Assembly (NCBI GenBank): GCA_903889895.1
Contig: CAISYZ010000144.1
Coordinates: forward strand, 1-51,703
Length of the DNA stretch: 51,703 nucleotides
Reading direction: 5' to 3'
Source: an uncultured Verrucomicrobia subdivision 3 bacterium
GTDB lineage: Bacteria > Verrucomicrobiota > Verrucomicrobiia > Limisphaerales > UBA11358
In this document: positions 8,194 to 17,156 of the stretch, in pieces
How positions within the stretch are numbered: the first letter of the stretch is position 1
Layout of the letters: every line of letters starts with the position of its first letter
Notes under the pieces: generated by a model
What the model was told of the DNA's origin: nothing
Database searches by the model: none
What the model saw: the letters and a program-made list of their open reading frames with translations, nothing else
Program-made: the position numbers and the translations under genes

Positions 8194-9210
8194 TCACCCC
8201 GCATTTTCCAGCGGGCGCGCGGAAATTTCCAGCATGCGCTCGATGGGCAACCGCGCGCGTTTAATGATTTCCGGCGGCAGTTCTACGCGCGGCGCGAGGT
8301 TCTTCATGCAGTCGCGCACCTTTACAAGCGTATTCATCTTCATGAATTTGCATTCGCTGCAACGGCAGCCGTCCGTCGGCAGGCGCATGGCGTTGAACAC
8401 CGGCGCGCACAGAAATTCCTTGTCCGGACATTCCTTCCGCATCCGGTGGATGATGCCGCTCTCCGTCACGATGACGAACCGCCGCGCCGGGCTGATCCTG
8501 CAATAGGTGATCATCTTCTCCGTCGAGCAGACCGCATCCGCCAGCTCGCGCACCGCGCGCAAACTTTCCGGATGAACCACGACCTTCGCATCGGGAAATT
8601 GTTTTTTAGCCGCCAAAATTTGGTCGCGCTGGAACTCGACGTGCGCGTAACAATTCCCTTTCCACAGCGTCATCGGCCGGCCCGTCTGCTCCATCACCCA
8701 TTGGCCGAGATTTTCATCCGGCACAAAAAGGAGGTCCCGGTCCTTCGGCGCGGCGTTGACGATTTTTTCCGCGTTGCCGCTCGTGACGATGACATCGCAC
8801 AGCGCCTTCACCGCCGCGCTGCAATTGATGTAGGCAATCGTCCAGAAATTCGGATTGGTGGCCTGCAACTTGGCGAGGGCGGGGGCGGGGCAGCTTTCTT
8901 CCAGCGAACAGCCAGCGTCGCGGTCCGGCAGCACCACGATTTTGTCGGGGTTCAAAATCTTCGCCGTCTCGGCCATGAAATGCACGCCGCAGAAGACGAT
9001 CACCGCCGCGTCCGTCTTGGCGGCCTGCTGCGCGAGGCCAAGAGAATCGCCCACGAAATCCGCCACGTCCTGGATTTCCGGCACCTGGTAATTGTGCGCG
9101 AGGATGACGGCGTTGAGCCGTTTCTTGAGCGCAAAAATCTCCTGCGCCAGCGGCGTGAACTTTTCTTTCGCCATCGCCGCGCGCGGCTTCATTTCGGCCA
9201 CATCAATCAT
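8194..9210 (-). CDS. nadA: Quinolinate synthase A
   Basis: A 338-aa enzyme that condenses iminoaspartate with dihydroxyacetone phosphate to quinolinate, the first ring-forming step of NAD synthesis. The three repeats of the family are visible (ILAHNYQVPEIQDVADFVGDS, VFCGVHFMAETAKIL, VVLPDRDAGCSLEESCPA). The [4Fe-4S] ligand cysteines appear in NCSAAVKALCD, WKGNCYAH and CRCSECKFMKMN. HPES replaces HPEC, as in the E. coli enzyme. The frame reaches 9246, overlapping purD, but ATG 9210 gives the usual start MIDVAEMKP and a 32-nt gap after purD. It is probably the last gene of the minus-strand run. Confidence 0.96.
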   Translation of the reverse strand: MIDVAEMKPRAAMAKEKFTPLAQEIFALKKRLNAVILAHNYQVPEIQDVADFVGDSLGLAQQAAKTDAAVIVFCGVHFMAETAKILNPDKIVVLPDRDAGCSLEESCPAPALAKLQATNPNFWTIAYINCSAAVKALCDVIVTSGNAEKIVNAAPKDRDLLFVPDENLGQWVMEQTGRPMTLWKGNCYAHVEFQRDQILAAKKQFPDAKVVVHPESLRAVRELADAVCSTEKMITYCRISPARRFVIVTESGIIHRMRKECPDKEFLCAPVFNAMRLPTDGCRCSECKFMKMNTLVKVRDCMKNLAPRVELPPEIIKRARLPIERMLEISARPLENAG

Positions 9211-9242
9211 GGTGATAATTTTACTTGTCCGGGGTGAAACCG

Positions 9243-10538
9243 TCAAACCACCAGCGCCTTCGCCGCGATGTCGTGCCGGAACTGCGCGCCGTCAAAATGG
9301 ATTTTTCCCACGGCGGCATACGCGGCGGCCTGCGCGGCCTTCAAATCCTTGCCCAGCGCCGTCACGCCGAGGACTCGGCCGCCGTTGGTGACGATCTGGC
9401 CGTCCTTCAACGCGGCGCCGGCGTGAAAGACTTTTACATTGGGCAGCTTGGCCGCTTCATCCAGGCCGAGGATGGGTTTACCCTTGGCGTAGTTGCCGGG
9501 ATAGCCGCCGCTGGCCATCACCACGCACACGCTGGCGAGCGGGCTCCATTTCAACTCCAGCGAACCGAGCGAGCCGCAGACGCTGGCGGCGAGCAGCTCA
9601 ACCAAATCATTTTCCAGGCGCGTCAGATAAACCTGCGTTTCGGGATCGCCGAAGCGGGCGTTGAACTCCAGGATCTGCGGCCCGTTTTTGGTGAGCATCA
9701 CGCCGGGATACAGCAGGCCGCGATAATCAATCCCCTCAGCCACGCAGCCGCGCATGAAGGGTTTTAGGACTTTGTCCGCCACGTCGGCGAGCTGCGCGTC
9801 GGTGAGAAAGGGCGTGGGCGAATACGTCCCCATGCCGCCGGTGTTCAGGCCGAGGTCGCCGTCGAGCGCGCGCTTGTGATCCTGCGAGGTGGGGAAAATC
9901 TTCGCGGTCTTCCCGTCGCACAGCGCGTGGAGCGAAACCTCCGTGCCTTCGAGAAATTCCTGGATGACGACGTTCGCGCCCGCCGCGCCGAAGGCTTTGC
10001 CGACCATGATTTCGTCCACGGCCTGCTCGGCTTCGGTCTGGTTGGCGCAAATCAAAACGCCCTTGCCGAGCGCAAGGCCGTCGGCCTTCACCACGCATTT
10101 GCCGCCGAGCGCGGCGCAGAATCTTTTCGCCGCTGCCGCGTCTGAGAACGTCCCCGCCGCCGCCGTGGGAATGCCGTATTTCTCCATAAACTTCTGGGAG
10201 AAAACTTTCGAGGACTCGAACTGCGCGGCCTTTTGATTGACGCCCCAGATGCGCAGGCCGTGGGCTTGGAACAAATCCACGATGCCTAGCGCCAGCGGAT
10301 TGTCCGGCCCGACGACGGTGAGGTCGGCTTTCTTCTCCTGCGCGAAGGCAAGCAGCTTGGGCAAATCTTCGGCGGAGAGGTTGACGCATTCGACGGCGCT
10401 GCCGTTCTTGGCGAGTCGCTCCTGCGCGATGCCGGCATTGCCGGGCGCGCACCACATCTGCGAGGCGTTGGGCGACTGCGCGAGCTTCCAGACGAGGGCG
10501 TGCTCGCGTCCGCCGGAACCGATGACGAGGATTTTCAT
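9243..10538 (-). CDS. purD: Phosphoribosylamine-glycine ligase
   Basis: A 431-aa ATP-grasp enzyme, the second step of de novo purine synthesis, joining glycine to phosphoribosylamine. It is recognised by MKILVIGSGGREHALVWKL at the N-terminus, VVGPDNPLALGIVD, FMEKYGIPTA, the ATP-grasp core CVVKADGLALGKGVLIC and the motif EFNARFGDPETQVYLTRLE. Length is normal. It follows the heparinase-like gene after 39 nt and precedes nadA by 32 nt on the same strand, so it may be transcribed with the polysaccharide genes or from its own promoter in that gap. purM lies 10 kb away. Confidence 0.97.
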   Translation of the reverse strand: MKILVIGSGGREHALVWKLAQSPNASQMWCAPGNAGIAQERLAKNGSAVECVNLSAEDLPKLLAFAQEKKADLTVVGPDNPLALGIVDLFQAHGLRIWGVNQKAAQFESSKVFSQKFMEKYGIPTAAAGTFSDAAAAKRFCAALGGKCVVKADGLALGKGVLICANQTEAEQAVDEIMVGKAFGAAGANVVIQEFLEGTEVSLHALCDGKTAKIFPTSQDHKRALDGDLGLNTGGMGTYSPTPFLTDAQLADVADKVLKPFMRGCVAEGIDYRGLLYPGVMLTKNGPQILEFNARFGDPETQVYLTRLENDLVELLAASVCGSLGSLELKWSPLASVCVVMASGGYPGNYAKGKPILGLDEAAKLPNVKVFHAGAALKDGQIVTNGGRVLGVTALGKDLKAAQAAAYAAVGKIHFDGAQFRHDIAAKALVV

Positions 10539-10577
10539 GCGCGCAGATTGAAGCAGGAAGCAGGCGCGGAATCAATT

Positions 10578-12416
10578 TTACTTCCCGGCGGAATCGCCAC
10601 CGGGCTGGAGTTCGATTTCCAAAGTAAGATTGCCCGTGGCGGGCACGGCGGTGCTCACCACGAGAATTTGCGTGTTGGGGTTGGGCTCGTTCACGCCGTC
10701 GTCCGGCGGCTGCGCGCTGGCGATTTCAAACGTGGCGCCGGCGGGCGAAAGAATTTTGGCCGTCAGGCTTTTGCCGGCCTGCCGCAAGGTGGCCGTGCTT
10801 TGGTCCACGCTGATTTTGGCGTGCGTGACCATCTGCCAGCGCACGGTGAGGCCGGGACTGGCGGTGGCAATGTCATCGCGGATGTCCACGCGGCGGTTGT
10901 CGCCAACGTGGAAGTGGCGCAGCACGCTGCCCGCCTGTCCGCCGAAGATGGCCGTGAGGTTCACGGTGGCGCTGTTGGCGTTGAAGCTGAGGATGCGCGC
11001 ATCGGCTTTCACGCTGTGCAATTTGCCGCCGAGCGTGAGGGTGTTGTGGCTGAAATTATTCAGCCGGAAAACGCGCCAGCGGTCGCTGTCCTGTTTCATA
11101 TTGAACAGCGACCAACCCTTGGACTCGACGGAATAATAATCCTGTGCGCCGAGGTCGCTCGCCCAGCGCACGCCGTCGGCATCCAGCACGAACGAGCCGG
11201 CGTCCATGTGCGCGTGGTTGACGCTGGCGGAGCCGCCCTTGAACGCGAGGAAGAGCGCGTTGGTGTCTGTCCACGAACTGCGAAAAACGCCGACGGGATT
11301 CGGGCCGTCGCCATGCCACGCGAGCGGCAGCGCGGGCGGGGGAATTTCCCCGGGCAAGCCGTCCAGCCAAAACGCCAGCAGCGGACTCAAGCCATCGTCC
11401 TTTTCGTCGCTGGCCGTCCGCGCCAGTTTGTGCCGGAGAATTTCGTCCTGAAAATACACCAGCGCGGGATAATGCAGCCGCTGTGCGAACCAAAACAGGG
11501 TGGGTTCAAAGGCCACGCCGTCGCCGCCGTCGGAGAAATTGAACGGCCGGCCGGTGGGCCCGGTTTGTTCCACCAAGGCCGCCGCGCTGGCGAGGAAGCC
11601 GGGAGATTTGGGCAGGTTCCAATCCGTGCCTAGCGCGGATTCGAGCGCGGAGATCATCAGCACCTGATAGGTCGTGCCGTAATTCCAGTAGCCCGGGCCT
11701 TCGGGATAAATGCCGATGGGCGCATAAGGTTTCAGGCCGTTGGGATTGTCCGTTTGCGCGCGCGTGAGCAGCTCCCGCGCGATGGCGGGCTGCTCGTCGG
11801 CGATGGCCAGCGCGCCCAGCGTCAGTCCGCCGAAGCAGACCTGGTTCCAGTTCATCGTGGCGCGATACCAGGAGTTGTGCGGCTCTAACCCCGGCGTGAG
11901 ACCCTTTTCGACGATGGCTTGGCGCAGGGTGGCTTTGGTTGCAGGCGACAAATCGGCAAACAGCCAGTCGTAGCCGAGCGCCACCGCCGCCGTCATTTCC
12001 GCCGTGTCGAGAAAATGCGGCGGGTTCCAGTCCTTGAACGCGGCCACGGTCAGCAGGTCTTGCTCCGCGTGGTTGAGGAAAACTTTTTCGCCAGTGAGCC
12101 GGTAGGCGAAGCTGCAAAGTTCGACGCGGCGTAAGGTGCTTCGCGAAACTGCCAGCAGTCGTTTGCCTTCCTTTTTATAAACGATGGCCGGTTCGCCCAA
12201 AGTCGCGCGGGCGTCCTCGACGATATGCCGGAGCAGCGCGTCCAGATCCGGGTCGCTTTGCCGGCGGCGCTGGAGCTTTTCCCAGTCGGCACTGGTGGCG
12301 AGCAGGCGCGGATGTTCGGGACGCAAGCCGGCCAAAATGTCCCCGGCAAGACTTTGCCCGCCGAAAACGGAAATGGCCGTCAGGCCGGCGAACAGGAAAG
12401 CGCCAAGTCTTTTCAT
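10578..12416 (-). CDS. Secreted heparinase II/III-like polysaccharide lyase
   Basis: A 612-aa exported protein: signal peptide residues 1-24 (LFAGLTAISVFGGQSLAG). An alpha-barrel N-terminal domain has RPEHPRLLATSADWEKL, the conserved NSWYRATMNWNQVCFGGLTLGALA and YPEGPGYWNYGTTYQVL. A beta-rich heparinase II/III C-terminal domain has SASVNHAHMDAGSFVLDADGVRWASDLG. In this fold the asparagine/histidine/tyrosine residues of those segments take part in beta-elimination of uronic acid linkages. Which uronate polymer is cut is unknown. It begins 3 nt after the GH95 gene and is in one operon with GH95 and GH35. Confidence 0.85.
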   Translation of the reverse strand: MKRLGAFLFAGLTAISVFGGQSLAGDILAGLRPEHPRLLATSADWEKLQRRRQSDPDLDALLRHIVEDARATLGEPAIVYKKEGKRLLAVSRSTLRRVELCSFAYRLTGEKVFLNHAEQDLLTVAAFKDWNPPHFLDTAEMTAAVALGYDWLFADLSPATKATLRQAIVEKGLTPGLEPHNSWYRATMNWNQVCFGGLTLGALAIADEQPAIARELLTRAQTDNPNGLKPYAPIGIYPEGPGYWNYGTTYQVLMISALESALGTDWNLPKSPGFLASAAALVEQTGPTGRPFNFSDGGDGVAFEPTLFWFAQRLHYPALVYFQDEILRHKLARTASDEKDDGLSPLLAFWLDGLPGEIPPPALPLAWHGDGPNPVGVFRSSWTDTNALFLAFKGGSASVNHAHMDAGSFVLDADGVRWASDLGAQDYYSVESKGWSLFNMKQDSDRWRVFRLNNFSHNTLTLGGKLHSVKADARILSFNANSATVNLTAIFGGQAGSVLRHFHVGDNRRVDIRDDIATASPGLTVRWQMVTHAKISVDQSTATLRQAGKSLTAKILSPAGATFEIASAQPPDDGVNEPNPNTQILVVSTAVPATGNLTLEIELQPGGDSAGK

Positions 12417-12419
12417 GGA

Positions 12420-14684
12420 TTACTTCAAGTCCGGCCCGAGGGTCTGTTGCGCGCCGCGCTCCAGATGCAGTTCGGCGGTGAGATTGCCGTAACGGATTTT
12501 GGCGGAGCCGTCGCCGCTGATATTTTTGATGGTGGCGGAAACGAGCTTGCCGTCCTTCCACTCCTCGCCGACCTCGTAACCGCCGCGCGCGCGCAGGCCG
12601 GAAATTTTTCCGCTCGGCCACACGGCGGGCAGGGCGGGGAGCAATTCGATTTCCCCAGTCTGGCTTTGCACCAGCATCTCGGCGATGCCGGCGGTGATGC
12701 CGAAGTCGCCATCAATCTGCATAGGCGGATGGAGGCCAAACAGGTTGATGCATGTATTCCGGCTGGAGAAAAGCTGCTGCAACATCTGGTGCGCGTGCTC
12801 GGCGTCGCGCAGCCGGGCGTAAAGCGCCGTGCGCCAGGCGAACGACCATTCGCGCACGTCGCTGTCCGGCGCGATGCCGCGCGCGTCGAGCGTGACCTTC
12901 GCCGCCGCCGCGAGTTCCGGCGTTTTGCCCGCGCTGATTTGCGCGCCGGGATAAACCGCGAACAGATGCGACGTGTGCCGGTGATGGTCGTTGGGCGTGT
13001 CGAGCTCGGGCGATTTGGCGATGGCGTTGGTGCCCTTCTTCTCGACCATACATTCCATCAATTGTCCCCAGCTGCCGACCTGCGGCGTGACGAGGCGGTC
13101 GCGCAGCGCGGCGATCTGGTCGCGGTAATCCTTGTCCACGCCGAGCGCGTCGGCAGCTTTTACATAATTGTTGAACAAGTCCCAGACGATTTCCTGGCTG
13201 TAAGTCACGCCGTCCTCGTCCGGGCCGTGTTCCGGCGACCACGCTTTCGGCACGACGAGCTTGCCATTGGGCAACGCCTTCAAATGGTCTTCCCAAAATT
13301 CACACGTCTCGCGCAAAATCGGATAGGCGACGGTGCGGAGATAATTTTTGTCCTGGCCGAATGCGTAATGTTCCCACAGGTGCTGGCAATACCAGGCGTT
13401 CGCGGTCTTGTCCCACTTCCAGCCCATGCCGCCGGTGATGTTGTGCGAGGTGCGGACGGCGAAGCCGCGCTTTGTAAAACTCCCGTCGGCCAGCCGAAAA
13501 TCTTTCGCTGTCGCCGTCGCCACGCGCCACGCGGGAATCTGGCTCGCGAGCAGGTCAAACAGCGGCGTGTGGCACTCGCCGAGGTTCGCGACCTCGACCG
13601 GCCAGTAATTCATCTGGATGTTGATGTTCGCATGATAGTCGCTGTGCCACGGCGGCGAGTTGTTGTCGTTCCACAAGCCCTGCAAATTCGCCGGCAAACC
13701 GCCGGGGCGCGAACAGGAAATCATCAGATAGCGGCCGTATTGAAACAGCAGCGCTTCGAGTCCGGGGTCAACCGTCTTAAACGCCTCCAGCTTGCGCTGA
13801 TCCGTCGGCAGCGCCGTCTGCGCGGCGGTGGACTGGCCGAAGTCCGCGCTGACGCGATTGAAAAACGTCTGATAATCCGCAATGTGTTCCGCCTTCAGCC
13901 CGGCAAAACTTTTCTTCGCCGCCGCGTCCAGTTGCGCCGTCACGCGTGCGTGCGGATCCTCGCCATGATATTTTTTGGTGTAGTCAAAAATGTAATCCGT
14001 GCCCGCCGCGATGAGCAGCGTGAGGCGGTCACAACCGGAAAACGAAATTTGCGCGCCGTTGGTTTGCCCGGCGATGCCCGGTGCCAAGCCCACCGATCCG
14101 CCTTCATGCAGCACCAGCAGTTGCCACTCGAACTTCATGCCGTTGTCCAAAGTGCCGGTGGCGGTGAGGCGGTTTCCCTCCTCAACGATTTTGGCGTTGT
14201 GCGCATCCGCCAGCTCGATGCTGCCGGTGCAAGCTGCCTTTTTATCGGCCGTGAACTGCGCCGCCAGCACTTCCGCCGGATGGCTGCAAAAAAACTCGCG
14301 CTGAAATTTCACGCCATTCGCCGTGTAGCTGACGTGCGCCAGCGCGTCCGCCAAATCCAGGTCGCGGCGGTAATCGGTGGGATTGCCTGTGTCGGAAAAA
14401 TTCACGAACACATTGCCCAGCACCTGATATGCGCCCATCGTTTTGTAGTCGCCGGCGGTATTTTCGCCGCCCGTCCACAGGCTGCTCTCGTTGACGCTGA
14501 TGCGCTCGCGCCCCGGCGCGCCGAAGAGCAGCGCGCCCATCCGCCCGTTGCCAACGGGCAAGGCCTCGTTCATCGGCCTGCTGTCGGCGGCGGGCTGCTG
14601 ATACCAGAGCGTCAAATCGGCGGCAGACAAGCTGGCGGTGCCGGCCAGCGCGAAAAGGATGACGGCAATGATTTTGTTTTTCAT
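12420..14684 (-). CDS. Glycoside hydrolase family 95 (alpha-L-fucosidase or galactosidase)
   Basis: A 754-aa secreted enzyme. The frame opens at 14723, but ATG 14684 gives a signal peptide (MKNKIIAVILFALAGTASLSAADL) at the proper place. Family hallmarks: LTLWYQQPAADSRPMNEALPVGNGRMGALLFG near the N-terminus, SCSRPGGLPANLQGLWND, NIQMNYWPVEVANL (the asparagines that assist catalysis in GH95), SPEHGPDEDGVTYSQEIVWDLF (general-acid glutamate) and NDHHRHTSHLFAVYPG. GH95 enzymes invert alpha-1,2-L-fucosides, and some act on alpha-L-galactosides. Gap to GH35 is 22 nt. Confidence 0.93.
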   Translation of the reverse strand: MKNKIIAVILFALAGTASLSAADLTLWYQQPAADSRPMNEALPVGNGRMGALLFGAPGRERISVNESSLWTGGENTAGDYKTMGAYQVLGNVFVNFSDTGNPTDYRRDLDLADALAHVSYTANGVKFQREFFCSHPAEVLAAQFTADKKAACTGSIELADAHNAKIVEEGNRLTATGTLDNGMKFEWQLLVLHEGGSVGLAPGIAGQTNGAQISFSGCDRLTLLIAAGTDYIFDYTKKYHGEDPHARVTAQLDAAAKKSFAGLKAEHIADYQTFFNRVSADFGQSTAAQTALPTDQRKLEAFKTVDPGLEALLFQYGRYLMISCSRPGGLPANLQGLWNDNNSPPWHSDYHANINIQMNYWPVEVANLGECHTPLFDLLASQIPAWRVATATAKDFRLADGSFTKRGFAVRTSHNITGGMGWKWDKTANAWYCQHLWEHYAFGQDKNYLRTVAYPILRETCEFWEDHLKALPNGKLVVPKAWSPEHGPDEDGVTYSQEIVWDLFNNYVKAADALGVDKDYRDQIAALRDRLVTPQVGSWGQLMECMVEKKGTNAIAKSPELDTPNDHHRHTSHLFAVYPGAQISAGKTPELAAAAKVTLDARGIAPDSDVREWSFAWRTALYARLRDAEHAHQMLQQLFSSRNTCINLFGLHPPMQIDGDFGITAGIAEMLVQSQTGEIELLPALPAVWPSGKISGLRARGGYEVGEEWKDGKLVSATIKNISGDGSAKIRYGNLTAELHLERGAQQTLGPDLK

Positions 14685-14706
14685 GCGAACGGGGATGGAA
14701 GCAGGT

Positions 14707-16959
14707 TTATTTTTCAAATTCAACCTGATTGACGATTTCTGCCGACTGAAGTTTCACCAAACTTTCGTTCGTGCCGAAATCCGGGCGCGCCTTCGGCTCC
14801 AGAAAAATCGGCGCGTCTTTGCGCAGCGGCAAAATCTCCAGCCGCAGGTCGCCGTTGAAAATCTCCGGCGCGTAACGCTGCAAGCCCAAATCAAATTCGC
14901 GGCCGCTGTAAAAGTCGTCATTGAGCAATTTGCCGTTCAGCGTCAACCGCGCCACGTTACCGACATAGTGAACCCTCAGCAGTGGGTTGCGGTTCAATTC
15001 CAGCCGGGCTGGCAGCCGGATTTTCCAAATGGCGGCGTTCGTCCAATCCGCCTCCGTTGGCGCGAGGGCTGTGTGCGACCAGCCTTGACTGAGCGGAATC
15101 TGCCGCGCCGCGCCGGCGGGCTGCAACAGTTCCGTTTCCACTTTTTTCTCCAAAACTTTTTTTGGCTTCTCAAAACTAACGCCATGGCCGTCGCTGTTTT
15201 TTTGCAACGCCAGCGAATCGGCCTCGCTCAATAACATTATGCGAATCTTGCCGCCGGATTTCGTTTTTAACATGAAGGCTGGGGGGTGTCCCGTCTGAAC
15301 ATCTTCAAAGCAAATTAGATCGTTTTTTTCTCCGGCCACAGCAACTTCAAACTCGGCCTTTACGCCCGGCGTCTCGGCGAAGTAAAAAGTGGGCACGTCC
15401 GCATCAATCTTGCACACCGGCTGCGCGGTGGCGTAAATCAATTTCGCGCCGCCGAGGTCGAGATTAAACGGCCAGTAAAAAAATTCGTCCGCCGGAATTG
15501 TCACGGGCTGCTTAGGGAAAACAAATTCGCCGACGGACAAATTTAATTTGAACTGCACATTCGTTTTCGCGGCCAGCGGCTGGAGGCGCTGATAATTGTT
15601 CACGAAAACGTAGCCGCTGCTGCCGTCCGAACGCACGGCCCAGCGCAGCGTGGCAAAGTCGGTTTTGTTCGTCGGACACAAATCCGGCAAGGTCGCGGGC
15701 ATTTGCGCGAGCGGCGCGCCGAAGTCGTGGAGAAACAAATGCAACCGGCGCAGCCAGTAGTATTGCGGATTGATCTGGCCGAACTCGCCGAGTGGCGCGT
15801 TGAAATCGTAATTTTTCACTGGCAAATCATTGGGATAGCCGGTGGCTTGCGATTCCTGCATCGTCGTCAGCTTGCCTTCGGGATTCTGGCCGCCATGATA
15901 CATATAATAGCCCATCAGCGAACTGCCGCTGCCAAGCTGGCAGAACGCGACAGACTCGACATCGCGCGGGTCGAGGTTGATACGGCGGTGATAGGAGGTC
16001 TCCATGCCGCCACCCACCTCGCAGGTGAGGTGGGGATATTTCTCCGTGCCAACGGAATCACCCGCCTGACGTTTGCCCAACAAGTCGGTGCCCACCCCGG
16101 TGTCGGTGCGCGTGAGGTGGAAAGCATAAACTCCCCATCCGTCGCCCAGCGGTTTCAAGTTGTTTTGCCAGAAACCATCCGCATAGCCGCCAAACAACGG
16201 CAGCAGTTCGCCCAGCGGCACGGGCGACTTCATCGCCGGCCAGCCAGTCTTGTCATAAAGCGGCACGTCAATGCCGGACTCGATGGCGATTTTTTTCAAC
16301 GTCATCAGATAATTCGGCGAGCCGCCAAATTCGTTATCCACTTGGATGCCGATGACCGGGCCGCCGTCCTTCCACAATTCGCCGCGCATCTGTTCCGCGA
16401 TTTGCGCGTAAAGAATTTTTACCGCTGCGAGAAAATTGGTGTCCGTCGAGCGCAGCTTCCAGTCCTTGTGCGCCACGACCCAGTCGGGAAAACCGCCGTT
16501 GCGGACTTCGCCGTGACACCAAGGGCCGCAGCGGACGACGACTTTCAAGCCGACATCGTTGCACGTCTGTAAAAACTTTTTCAAATCGCGCTGGCCGCTC
16601 CAATCCCACTGGCCTTCGATCTCCTCGTGATGAATCCAGAAAACATAAGTCGCCACGATGTCCACGCCGCCGGCTTTCATTTTCAAAAGCTCATTGCGCC
16701 ACTCGGCTTGCGGCACACGCGCATAGTGCATTTCACCCATCACGGGAAACACCGGCTGGGCGTCGAACAACAGGCTGCGGCTGTTCACACCGATTTCGTG
16801 GCCGGCGGGATTTTTGGTCGTGCCGAGCTTGAAATAGCCGGTCTCGGCGGGCGGCGGCGTTTGAATCGTGGCCGTGACGACTTCGGCGCGGAGCGAAATT
16901 GCAAATGCCAAACTGGTGCATACGACAGCGAGCTGCAATCTTCGAGGCTGGAAATTCAT
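14707..16959 (-). CDS. Glycoside hydrolase family 35 beta-galactosidase
   Basis: A 750-aa secreted enzyme with signal peptide MNFQPRRLQLAVVCTSLAFAISLRAE. The TIM-barrel core shows FPVMGEMHYARVPQAEWRNELLKMKAGGVDIVATYVFWIHHE, RCGPWCHGEVRNGGFPDWV and GGPVIGIQVDNEFGG, where the Glu of NEF is the acid/base in family GH35. The nucleophile glutamate probably lies in TCEVGGGMETSYHRR. The C-terminal jelly-roll part ends with LLRVHYVGNVARLTLNGKLLNDDFYSG. It releases terminal beta-galactosyl residues. It is the first gene of the minus-strand polysaccharide run, divergent from the GH106 gene across a 197-nt gap. Confidence 0.93.
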   Translation of the reverse strand: MNFQPRRLQLAVVCTSLAFAISLRAEVVTATIQTPPPAETGYFKLGTTKNPAGHEIGVNSRSLLFDAQPVFPVMGEMHYARVPQAEWRNELLKMKAGGVDIVATYVFWIHHEEIEGQWDWSGQRDLKKFLQTCNDVGLKVVVRCGPWCHGEVRNGGFPDWVVAHKDWKLRSTDTNFLAAVKILYAQIAEQMRGELWKDGGPVIGIQVDNEFGGSPNYLMTLKKIAIESGIDVPLYDKTGWPAMKSPVPLGELLPLFGGYADGFWQNNLKPLGDGWGVYAFHLTRTDTGVGTDLLGKRQAGDSVGTEKYPHLTCEVGGGMETSYHRRINLDPRDVESVAFCQLGSGSSLMGYYMYHGGQNPEGKLTTMQESQATGYPNDLPVKNYDFNAPLGEFGQINPQYYWLRRLHLFLHDFGAPLAQMPATLPDLCPTNKTDFATLRWAVRSDGSSGYVFVNNYQRLQPLAAKTNVQFKLNLSVGEFVFPKQPVTIPADEFFYWPFNLDLGGAKLIYATAQPVCKIDADVPTFYFAETPGVKAEFEVAVAGEKNDLICFEDVQTGHPPAFMLKTKSGGKIRIMLLSEADSLALQKNSDGHGVSFEKPKKVLEKKVETELLQPAGAARQIPLSQGWSHTALAPTEADWTNAAIWKIRLPARLELNRNPLLRVHYVGNVARLTLNGKLLNDDFYSGREFDLGLQRYAPEIFNGDLRLEILPLRKDAPIFLEPKARPDFGTNESLVKLQSAEIVNQVEFEK

Positions 16960-17156
16960 CTCCGCAGGTTACGCGGATGAGGTGAATTTGGAATGAAAAA
17001 TTTCCGCCAGTCTCTCGCTAGGGTTCAATTGTCCGTCAATGAACCTTAGCGGCTGAAAACCGCCAGCTTGGCATGGTTGCTCTTCAATCGGACAAATGTT
17101 AAAAATATCTCATCATCGTTGTTTTGAGTTCCTGGCAAAATCAACTGCTTTCACAA
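16960..17156. promoter_or_regulatory. Divergent control region between GH35 and GH106 genes
   Basis: The 197-nt gap must carry promoters in both directions. It holds an inverted pair GGTTCA (17022-17027) / TGAACC (17040-17045), a second pair TTGTCCG (17029-17035) / CGGACAA (17089-17095) spaced about 54 nt, and a small GCGG/CCGC hairpin near 17050. Such paired half-sites could bind a sugar-responsive regulator controlling both arms of the locus. No regulator gene is adjacent. Function is inferred only. Confidence 0.35.

Noticed and set aside
8194..9210. Loss of an iron-sulfur ligand in NadA (HPES in place of HPEC)
   Set aside because: The E. coli enzyme also has HPES there; the three ligand cysteines are found in other segments.
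10500..11633. 377-codon plus-strand frame across purD and the heparinase-like gene
   Set aside because: Spans two real minus-strand genes and their gap; composition is that of a shadow frame.
12225..14732. 835-codon plus-strand frame across the GH95 gene
   Set aside because: It lies antisense to a well-supported enzyme gene and has no motif; codon-phase shadow.
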